From Sporocytophaga sp. (GTDB lineage: Bacteria > Bacteroidota > Bacteroidia > Cytophagales > Cytophagaceae): a DNA stretch of 64,000 bases. The position numbers and the translations under genes were made by a program. Positions 28,133-34,961 of the stretch are shown piece after piece. The stretch spans positions 216,224-280,223 of the forward strand of contig JANQAB010000001.1 of the NCBI GenBank assembly GCA_024707265.1, read 5' to 3'. The notes beneath the pieces are model-generated. The model had not been told where the DNA came from. It ran no database searches and saw only the letters and a list, made by a program, of their open reading frames with translations. Position 1 is the first letter of the stretch, and each line of letters begins with the position of its first letter.

Positions 28133-29290
28133 TTATCTGATCACTGTTATCTGACCATTTTCCTTTTTGCCATTAGTATATTCAGCAACATACACGTAAA
28201 ATCCCGTTTCCACCGTAGAGCCGGAATTACTGATGCCAGACCACTCATAGACTCCTGATAATAAACCGGATTTAAATACCATTTGTCCTGCCTGGTTATA
28301 TATGCTAAGATAATAACTATTCCTGTCATTCCCATTAAATGCCCATGTCTCTCCTTGCGCCGGAGAGAAAGAAACACCTGCAGGCTGACAGTTCTTTTCT
28401 GAAAGTTTAATGTTCCATTTGCCCAGACAACCGTTTACATCAACGACTTTAAGGGTATAATTTCCTGAATACAATTGATCCAGATCGGAAAGGTCAACTT
28501 TTTGATTCCCAGAATAAAACTCAAATTTATAAGGGGCTTCACCACCTTGAATTGAACCCTCGTCAATTTCAATTCTTCCATCATTTCTTGCCTGACAAGC
28601 CTCAGAGGTTGACCAATTAACCTTTATAACTGCTTTTGAACACGGGTCCGTTTTTATTTCCGGTTTCACAAATGTATTAGAAACAGGTTCCTTAACTATT
28701 GTCCTGTCATTCTCATTTCCAGTTGTAGATTGATTCTCAATTATAGCAGTATCCGCCCAGACTTGATTTAATGGCTCAGTATTGCTTTGGATTTCAACAT
28801 TCTTATCTTTTGTGTTAGATTCTGAAGCTTTATTAATTTTTTTGCCGACAAATTCCGATTGTCCTTGTTTTTGGGCACCATCATTAACAACATTATCCAA
28901 AAGTTCAGGGCCAGGAGCATTGGAAGGCTGAGTCACTTCTTTTGTGTCATTGACTGCTAATTCAGCATTTGCTTTATTCTTGTCTTTCAGAAGAAAGTAC
29001 CCTCCAGCAACAGATAAAAGACCTGCAATCAAAATTACACTAATGGTTTTATTAAAACCTTTACTGCTTGCTCCTTTATCAATGCTGGCGATATCTGCAG
29101 ACATCTGATTCCGAAGCTCGTTATATGCATTTACAGAGACAAGTTCATTTACTTCACTCTGAAAAGCAACATCTTCAGCAAAGCCGGGATCATCAGAAAG
29201 ATTTTTGGTAAAATCTTCAAGCTCCCTTCCTGTTAGCTCCCCACGCAGATAGCGATCTATCAAATGATATTTTTCCTGTTCTGTGCTCAA
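28133..29290 (-). CDS. Anti-sigma factor with TM segment, SprB-like repeat and type-B-CTD-like tail (module 2)
   Basis: 385 residues, intact. The cytosolic ~80 residues are helical (LIDRYLRGELTGRELEDFTK), like zinc-free anti-sigma domains. One membrane segment (ISVILIAGLLSVAGGYFLL, ~81-99) follows, then a long polar Ser/Asn/Lys linker to ~210. A SprB-like repeat comes next (GGEAPYKFEFYSGN, SGNYTLKVVDVNGC). The tail has YYLSIYNQAGQMVFKSG, EWSGISNSG and TGFYVYVAEYTNGKKENGQ, the strand order of a type B sorting domain without its SPNGDG start. The four-base overlap with the sigma gene (29287-29290) is typical for sigma/anti-sigma pairs. What the periplasmic tail senses is unknown; see the findings. 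Confidence 0.85.
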   Translation of the reverse strand: MSTEQEKYHLIDRYLRGELTGRELEDFTKNLSDDPGFAEDVAFQSEVNELVSVNAYNELRNQMSADIASIDKGASSKGFNKTISVILIAGLLSVAGGYFLLKDKNKANAELAVNDTKEVTQPSNAPGPELLDNVVNDGAQKQGQSEFVGKKINKASESNTKDKNVEIQSNTEPLNQVWADTAIIENQSTTGNENDRTIVKEPVSNTFVKPEIKTDPCSKAVIKVNWSTSEACQARNDGRIEIDEGSIQGGEAPYKFEFYSGNQKVDLSDLDQLYSGNYTLKVVDVNGCLGKWNIKLSEKNCQPAGVSFSPAQGETWAFNGNDRNSYYLSIYNQAGQMVFKSGLLSGVYEWSGISNSGSTVETGFYVYVAEYTNGKKENGQITVIR

Positions 29291-29862
29291 TTTCTAAGAA
29301 GATTTTCCAGTAACTTATTTCCTTTAATCATATTTATAAGTGATTGCTTGCAACGATAATGGCTGGCTTTGGCAACTTGTTCATTATTATAACCAAGCTT
29401 TTCACTTATCTCTTTCATAGACAGCCCTTCATGATTATAATAATGAAGGAGCTCTCTGCATTTTTCATTTAACTGACCGAACAACTTACTAACTGCCGCA
29501 GATCGTTCTTTGGTGATGAGGTCAGAGAGAGAATCTTTCCCTGACTCCGCAACTTCAAAGACAGACATATCTTCGTAGTTTGAGATGCGTTTTTCGTCCC
29601 GCAATTTATTCAGCCAAAGGTTTTTTGCTACTGTGTAAACAAACGCGTCAATTGCGTGTCTTTCATCAAACTTACCTTTTCTGACCTGATTAAACAAGAT
29701 AATCACAGCATCTTGAAATATGTCACTCGCCTGATCCATATTCCCCCCATGAGTAAGAATATAATGCCTTACCTTTCGTAAGGTAGTTTCATACAAATAA
29801 GATAGCACCTGACTGTTTTTGCCAGACTTTATACTCTCTAATATTTCTGGGTCCTTGTTCAA
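29287..29862 (-). CDS. ECF-type RNA polymerase sigma factor (module 2)
   Basis: 191 residues from a TTG start at 29862; upstream in-frame codons reach a stop without an ATG, and alignment with the module 1 sigma (MLKKDKNQEIIEA against MNKDPEILESI) supports this start. Region 2: ASDIFQDAVIILFNQVRKGKF and YTVAKNLWLNKLRDEKR. Region 4 HTH: LLHYYNHEGLSMKEISEKLGY with HYRCKQSLINMI. An AAAAAGTAAAC motif (plus-strand sense) lies at 29894-29904, 31 bases upstream, matching the one before the module 1 sigma. It heads the sigma, anti-sigma, LRR-cargo operon and is divergent from the PorP-like gene. Confidence 0.9.
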   Translation of the reverse strand: MNKDPEILESIKSGKNSQVLSYLYETTLRKVRHYILTHGGNMDQASDIFQDAVIILFNQVRKGKFDERHAIDAFVYTVAKNLWLNKLRDEKRISNYEDMSVFEVAESGKDSLSDLITKERSAAVSKLFGQLNEKCRELLHYYNHEGLSMKEISEKLGYNNEQVAKASHYRCKQSLINMIKGNKLLENLLRN

Positions 29863-30109
29863 GATATTCGATTGGTATTACACTGTCAAAAGAAAAAAGT
29901 AAACTTTACCTTCCTGCTTTTTTTCCAGACGGCTAACCCTGATTTTAAGTTACACGTTATCAACGGAAAAATGGAGTGGTATATATCGCTGTTAAACTTA
30001 AAATTTCAGTAAGGGCAATAAAAATTGATTTATTTTCCTTTATTTTAGGAGTTTTTCGGGACTAAATAATAAATACAAATTCTCCCTTCCTTTATAAATA
30101 CGGTAAAAA

Positions 30110-30994
30110 ATGCAAACTCCTGGACGCATTAGTCTGCTTTTGATTTTGCTTTCTTTTTTGCCCGGACAGGTTAAATCCCAGTCTGCGGGAGGATCTTTCC
30201 TGACTTTTGATCAGTTCTTTCAAAACTATGCAATGTTCAATCCTGCCAGTGAAGACACGGCCGGAAAGTTTAATCTAAGGATTGGGAATAGCGCACTTTA
30301 CGGATTATTTGAAGGGGTAAACAGAAGATACCTTGACCTTGATTTTAAACCTGGAAACAGAAAATCACTTTCATACAGCAAAATCGGCGCCCTTGTACAA
30401 AGTAACAATGACGGGCCATTTATAAAGAGAAGCAGATATTATGGGAGATACTCAAGAACTATAGCAATAGGCAGAGAACATTATGTTTCACTTGGCGTTG
30501 CACTTGGCGCTGTATCTCTGACACTCAATGGATCACAATCTGTGGGTGGCGGAACATCTACCGTTTTCGACGGGTATGCAGGAATGTGGTACCATTGGAA
30601 AAAATTAAAACTGGGAGCTTCGGTAGAACAATTCACGCAATCGGTTCTAACCCCCATACAACAAAATTTCAGACTTGAGCCTGTGCTGAATTTCAATGGC
30701 ATATATAGTTTAGATATCAGTCCAAGAATAACAATGTATAACCACCTTTACTTCCGCAAAGAATACCAAAACCCCGGATCATTTGAATATGCGCCTGTGT
30801 TATCGCTGGCAGAAGTAATTGAAGCAGGTGCTAATTTCAAGTTCAGGCGTGGTATTGCCATCATGCTTGGGATTAATGCTCATACGCTAGACTATGGCAC
30901 TATCAGTTTTATGGGATCTTTTCTGATTGGCACAAGACAACTCTCTACTTCCGCAGATAATAAATTCGAAATTACCGGAAGATATTCTTTTTAA
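30110..30994 (+). CDS. PorP/SprF-like type IX secretion outer membrane barrel (module 2)
   Basis: 294 residues with a signal peptide (GRISLLLILLSFLPGQVKSQS). The mature part is a run of amphipathic beta strands (YVSLGVALGAVSLTLNGSQ, LKLGASVEQFTQSVLTPIQ, AGANFKFRRGIAIMLGINAH) with a C-terminal aromatic residue (ITGRYSF), as expected for an outer membrane barrel. The FDQFFQNYAMFNPAS start is typical of PorP/SprF proteins. These help secrete or anchor proteins with type B domains. It is transcribed divergently from the sigma gene across 247 bases. It is weakly like the barrel at 14895-15800. Confidence 0.82.
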   Translation: MQTPGRISLLLILLSFLPGQVKSQSAGGSFLTFDQFFQNYAMFNPASEDTAGKFNLRIGNSALYGLFEGVNRRYLDLDFKPGNRKSLSYSKIGALVQSNNDGPFIKRSRYYGRYSRTIAIGREHYVSLGVALGAVSLTLNGSQSVGGGTSTVFDGYAGMWYHWKKLKLGASVEQFTQSVLTPIQQNFRLEPVLNFNGIYSLDISPRITMYNHLYFRKEYQNPGSFEYAPVLSLAEVIEAGANFKFRRGIAIMLGINAHTLDYGTISFMGSFLIGTRQLSTSADNKFEITGRYSF

Positions 30995-31498
30995 AAGCAA
31001 TTTTTCTTTACCCCGATACCCCAGTTTCATTAAAAGAAAGGTAATAACCTCTTCAAAAAGAAGAAATCGAAAAATAATTTAAAAAAATAAAAAAAATTTT
31101 AGCCCTAAAAATACAAGGCCTTTATAAAAAAGCATCCCACACCATTAGGGTTTTCCCTGACATGATAGTTCCTTTTCTAAAAAATAGGCTACCTTTTTTC
31201 AACCACCCCCGAAATTATCAGCAATCAGTATCCTCATTTTCTACCTGGCTCAAAGGAACACTTTTCAACATTTAGAAATACGTCCTACTACTAAAATCAA
31301 GGTGAAAACTTCAATACATAGTCACTTCTATAAGCCATTCGGGAAAACAACCAGCACTTTTTTAAGAAAGGCCCCTGAAGTTTCAGGCATCTCAAAGGTT
31401 TTTGAAAATTTTAAGCATTTTAAAATCAATAACTTATTCCTCATTTTTACGGTATTAGAACTGATTACTGTTATTTTAAAAGACAAAATCTGAATCTT
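30995..31498. other. Stretch without a supported gene
   Basis: Very AT-rich. A 63-codon GTG frame at 31302-31493 ends five bases before the next gene but shows no family features, so it is not called. No clear terminator follows the PorP-like gene. Confidence 0.4.
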
Positions 31499-32044
31499 AT
31501 GAGAACGAATAACACAGATATAAAAAAGACAATCGGCAACTACTTACAATACTTCGCCCTTGTTGCGTTCACATTATTCTCTATATACTTCTCATTTTCA
31601 TACTACCGCTTATACCATATGGATTCTGAGGAATTAAATGAGCTGACCGGCAAAGTGGAAGCTGTTCGTATGAAGGAAGGCAAAGGCAAACAAGGTAAGT
31701 CAGAAGTATGGATTACAATGGCTGAAACTGGCCAATTCAGAGTGGCTTATGGAAATACCAAAACCATAAAAGAAGTAAGCAACCTGATAAAAAAGGATGA
31801 TGCAATCACGATCTATCTGAAAAAAGCTCAAAATGCCTTTATAGATTTAGGCAATGATAATGATGTGCTTCAACTTGTAAAAAATGGAGTTATCATTTAT
31901 TCATTGGATATCCCTCAGAAAAATTTTCAGAAATACTTCATGTTTTCAGCCATTATGAGCATCCTTCTACCATTAGGCTGTGTGTTTTACTGGGTAAAAT
32001 CAAGAAGCAATATGATGGCTGCCCTTCAGAATCCTACTGTATAA
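31499..32044 (+). CDS. Hypothetical two-TM membrane protein
   Basis: 181 residues. There are membrane segments at ~17-37 (YFALVAFTLFSIYFSFSYY) and ~148-166 (FMFSAIMSILLPLGCVFYWV), with a ~110-residue beta-rich region between them (TGKVEAVRMKEGKGKQGKSE, ITIYLKKAQNAFIDLGNDND), probably outside the cytoplasm. No family is recognised. It is followed by a good terminator at 32078-32115 and appears to be a single gene. Confidence 0.75.
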   Translation: MRTNNTDIKKTIGNYLQYFALVAFTLFSIYFSFSYYRLYHMDSEELNELTGKVEAVRMKEGKGKQGKSEVWITMAETGQFRVAYGNTKTIKEVSNLIKKDDAITIYLKKAQNAFIDLGNDNDVLQLVKNGVIIYSLDIPQKNFQKYFMFSAIMSILLPLGCVFYWVKSRSNMMAALQNPTV

Positions 32045-32077
32045 TTATAGAGATAACCTCAGGAATTAAAGACAATA

Positions 32078-32115
32078 AATAGTCCTTCAGTTCGAAAGAA
32101 TGAAGGACTATTTTT
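32078..32115 (+). terminator. Rho-independent terminator
   Basis: AATAGTCCTTC at 32078-32088 pairs perfectly with GAAGGACTATT at 32102-32112 (extended by one A-T pair), followed by TTT. It ends the gene at 31499-32044. Confidence 0.85.
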
Positions 32116-32212
32116 ATAATAATGATTTAAACTAACTTTGCACAAAGCACATAACGTGAGATGTTGTAAAATGACAATGATAAAATTAAAGGATTTTCAA
32201 AAAGGGGCATTG

Positions 32213-32232
32213 CATTAGGTATTCACCTAATG
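32213..32232. repeat. Short perfect palindrome before a small reading frame
   Basis: CATTAGGT at 32213-32220 and ACCTAATG at 32225-32232 form eight-base arms with a four-base spacer, eight bases before an ATG at 32241. It could be an operator or a small hairpin in the leader. Confidence 0.4.
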
Positions 32233-32240
32233 TAACCTCA

Positions 32241-32465
32241 ATGAAAAGAATAAAACAAATAGCAAATGCTTTTGGATTGACTGATGAATGGGAACAAATT
32301 AACTTTCCTCCCAAAGTTTCCAACATTCAGATATCCAGAATTATTAATGGGAAGAAGGAATGTTCTTTCTGCTTTCCTCATGGCTGGGAAACTTCAAACT
32401 CAACCATTAATAACAGACAAAGGAGTTGGAAGAAATTCAGACTTCACCAATGGAAAGATAAATAA
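32241..32465 (+). CDS. Small unrecognised protein (doubtful)
   Basis: 74 residues beginning MKRIKQIANAFGLTDEWEQI, basic towards the end (NNRQRSWKKFRLHQWKDK), with a CSFC pair at ~42-45. No family is recognised. An overlapping frame at 32284-32562 is equally open, so the coding frame is not certain and this may be a remnant. In favour are the palindrome just upstream and a terminator shortly after (32490-32520). Confidence 0.3.
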   Translation: MKRIKQIANAFGLTDEWEQINFPPKVSNIQISRIINGKKECSFCFPHGWETSNSTINNRQRSWKKFRLHQWKDK

Positions 32466-32489
32466 GCAAAGTCATTTGTTAGCAAAATC

Positions 32490-32520
32490 AAAAGCTTCTG
32501 AACAATCGGAAGCTTTTTTT
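32490..32520 (+). terminator. Rho-independent terminator
   Basis: AAAAGCTTC at 32490-32498 pairs with GAAGCTTTT at 32509-32517, followed by a T run to 32520. It ends whatever is transcribed from the small frame at 32241. Confidence 0.75.
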
Positions 32521-32709
32521 ATTCATTATATTATTACCATCAAAATCCAGATCAGTTTTTAAGCTTCATACATCTTTCATCTTTGAAATATTTATTGATA
32601 AATGTTAAAGCAACATCTTTAAAAAGGAAAGCTTCCAAATCATAAGGTGAGAGCTTTATTAAAAATCAATTCATTTTATTCTTTAAATAACAGACCTCAC
32701 ACCGATCCT

Positions 32710-33876
32710 TTAATACTGATTAAACAACTCCAACATATTAGAAATCGCATTTGCAGAATGTAATAATTCTGTTTGTTCCAGAGTCAAACTAGCTACCTCT
32801 GCAAACCTTAAAAGCATTTCACTTTCATAAGATGCAATGGCACTTTGCACATCCAATAACTCCGGATTTAAAAGACAATTAGATAATTCAAGTGCATCAA
32901 GCATGGCCATATTAACGCCTTCCCCTGCATAAGGTGGCATAACATGGGCAGCATCTCCCAGCATTGTAAGGTTTGGATGTGAAGGCCAGCTTTGATTTAA
33001 TGGCATGCAATACTGAGGCCTTGGAATAAAATGAGGTTCTGCATTTTGAATCAGATCAAGCCAGATAGAATCCCATCCATCAAACTCCTTTAAGAACCAA
33101 TCTTTAACATGACTATTATTATTAAAATCAATATTACTTTCTTTATACCAGATTTCTCCTGTCTTACAGCCTGTATAAAAAGTTATGCTACCATCACCTT
33201 TTGAACTGAGGATTAAACTTTTTTCATCTCCAAAGGCAAATACCTTTCCTCCATTAACAAGCTTATAAATATCCGGAGTTTGTTCTTCGGCATTATAAAC
33301 CGTCCCTTCCACTATTGTTATGCCAGAATAGAATGGTTTTAAAGGGGTAATGAATGGTCTGACTTTTGAATTTGCACCATCTGCGGCAACAACAATATCC
33401 GTCAAAGCGAAAGAGCCGTTGTTAAACTCAATTTCCCAGGAGTCCCCAACTTCTGCCATCGTTTTAAAATGACTGTCCCAAACCACAGTATCAGGTTGAA
33501 GAGACTCTAACAAAATTTTCCTCAAAGGTCCACGATCAATCTCCGGTCGGAAACCTTCATCTCCAAACGTTTCTTCAGATACTTGATCTGTTTGTTGATC
33601 GAAAAGGATTAAAGCATGTTTATCAGTGACGCGCATTTTATCAGCACTGGGCCTGTAATTTTCTTTAAATGCATCCATCAGCCCTGCCGCTCTGATCGCC
33701 TTAAGACCAGAATCCTCATGCAAGTCAAGCGTAGCACCTTGCATTCTGGCATCTTTATTAACATCTCGTTCATAAACCTTAACATCTGCACCGTTCATTT
33801 GCAGTAGTCTTGCTAATGTTAATCCACCAGGGCCCCCACCAATAATAGCGATTCTTTTATTCTTAATTTTTTCCAT
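32710..33876 (-). CDS. Tet(X)-like FAD-dependent monooxygenase
   Basis: 388 residues, the same length as Tet(X) proteins. The FAD motif IAIIGGGPGGLTLARLL is followed by GADVKVYERD. Next come RMQGATLDLHEDSGLKAI (Tet(X) has the matching GGTLDLHKGSG), IVVAADGANSKVRPF and LTMLGDAAHVMPPYAGEGVN. These are class A flavin monooxygenases; Tet(X) hydroxylates and inactivates tetracyclines. Whether this one acts on tetracycline or another aromatic compound cannot be told from sequence. It lies 87 bases downstream of a TetR-type regulator on the same strand, probably co-transcribed and controlled by it. Confidence 0.88.
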   Translation of the reverse strand: MEKIKNKRIAIIGGGPGGLTLARLLQMNGADVKVYERDVNKDARMQGATLDLHEDSGLKAIRAAGLMDAFKENYRPSADKMRVTDKHALILFDQQTDQVSEETFGDEGFRPEIDRGPLRKILLESLQPDTVVWDSHFKTMAEVGDSWEIEFNNGSFALTDIVVAADGANSKVRPFITPLKPFYSGITIVEGTVYNAEEQTPDIYKLVNGGKVFAFGDEKSLILSSKGDGSITFYTGCKTGEIWYKESNIDFNNNSHVKDWFLKEFDGWDSIWLDLIQNAEPHFIPRPQYCMPLNQSWPSHPNLTMLGDAAHVMPPYAGEGVNMAMLDALELSNCLLNPELLDVQSAIASYESEMLLRFAEVASLTLEQTELLHSANAISNMLELFNQY

Positions 33877-33963
33877 GGGTTATTTCTATTACTATGATTG
33901 ATAAACTAAAAAATAACATTATACCTTCGACCTTAAATATTATGCTTAAATGGCATCTTTCAC

Positions 33964-34560
33964 TTACAACTTAATCCCTTCAATTATAGCATCACAACAA
34001 TCTGAAAGGACCTTCTCTGTAATGATCTGTTTAGGCCTTTCTTTATACTCAAAATATTCGTTGCTCAAATCCAGAAGAGGTGCAAATAACAGAGCTCTCA
34101 GAACACCTATTGGAAAACTTTTAATAGTGCCGTTCTTTATATTTCTTTTAAGGAAACGATGTACAGGAGCAAAGAAATCTCCTTCATTAATATTTCTTTC
34201 CTTAAATGCTTTATTAAGCAATGGAGAAGATTTTCCATATTGCATTAATATATAAGACTGCCTGTTGCTTTTAAAGTATTTAAATGTATTCAGCCAGATC
34301 TTTCTCACCCCCTCTTCAAAATTCATTGTTTCCTCAAAACCCTCCAGCACAGCCTTTTCATAATTTCCCAGGACTTCATCAATGAATAATTTGATTAAAA
34401 GATCCTCTTTATTTTCATATTTAATATAGATGGTTCGGGGAGAGATATTGGCTTCTTTTGCCAACTTCTGCATACTCAAATTCTCCAGGCCTTCTTCTGC
34501 AATTATCCTTAAAGCTATCGATCGGATAGCCTCCTCTTTTTCAAAATCTTTTGGTCTCAT
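33964..34560 (-). CDS. TetR/AcrR family transcriptional regulator
   Basis: 198 residues. The N-terminal HTH is clear: RSIALRIIAEEGLENLSMQK followed by LAKEANISPRTIYIKYENKE, and the rest is the helical ligand-binding part. It precedes the Tet(X)-like gene on the same strand. An 18-base inverted repeat 48-65 bases upstream of its ATG is a probable operator, which would make it self-regulating along with the monooxygenase. The inducer is unknown. Confidence 0.92.
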   Translation of the reverse strand: MRPKDFEKEEAIRSIALRIIAEEGLENLSMQKLAKEANISPRTIYIKYENKEDLLIKLFIDEVLGNYEKAVLEGFEETMNFEEGVRKIWLNTFKYFKSNRQSYILMQYGKSSPLLNKAFKERNINEGDFFAPVHRFLKRNIKNGTIKSFPIGVLRALLFAPLLDLSNEYFEYKERPKQIITEKVLSDCCDAIIEGIKL

Positions 34561-34607
34561 TATATGGCAAGAAATAATTTCTGAAGCAATATAGTATTTT
34601 TTTAGTA

Positions 34608-34625
34608 AGTAAACGTTTGTTTACT
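34608..34625. promoter_or_regulatory. Candidate TetR-type operator
   Basis: Perfect inverted repeat AGTAAAC (34608-34614), spacer GTTT, GTTTACT (34619-34625), 48-65 bases before the TetR start codon. Size and position fit a TetR-family operator. Confidence 0.5.
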
Positions 34626-34926
34626 ATTAAAAGTTTTACCCAAAAAATAAAAACTAAAAATCAGAAAATTATCTTCCAATGAATTATAAAATTTCTATTA
34701 ATTACAACTAATAGTGCTTGGGAAAATATCAATAAGTTTATATTGCTCTTAAGAGAATCCGAGGGGTTAATTTTGTATAAACAAAAGCCGTATTACCTGG
34801 CAATGTGTTTCTGCATACAACAGACAATCAAAGTGTATAAATACGCAAGACATCAATGACAGATTTTACTAAAAAAATAGATATCAACGTATTACAACCG
34901 CACATAAGAGAACTTGAACTATACTA
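34626..34926. other. Intergenic stretch without a gene
   Basis: AT-rich, with no supported frame or fold between the TetR operator and the histidine kinase terminator. Confidence 0.4.
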
Positions 34927-34961
34927 AAATTAAGTCAGTAGAAATTTTACTGACTTAATTT
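34927..34961 (-). terminator. Hairpin overlapping the histidine kinase stop codon
   Basis: A 14-base-pair AT-rich stem: AAATTAAGTCAGTA at 34927-34940 with its complement at 34948-34961, loop of seven. The stem includes the last codons and stop (34947-34949) of the kinase gene; on the minus strand TTTAG follows. Confidence 0.6.

Noticed and set aside
31302..31493. 63-codon frame with GTG start five bases before the gene at 31499
   Set aside because: No family features, non-ATG start, no palpable ribosome binding site; could be chance in AT-rich sequence.
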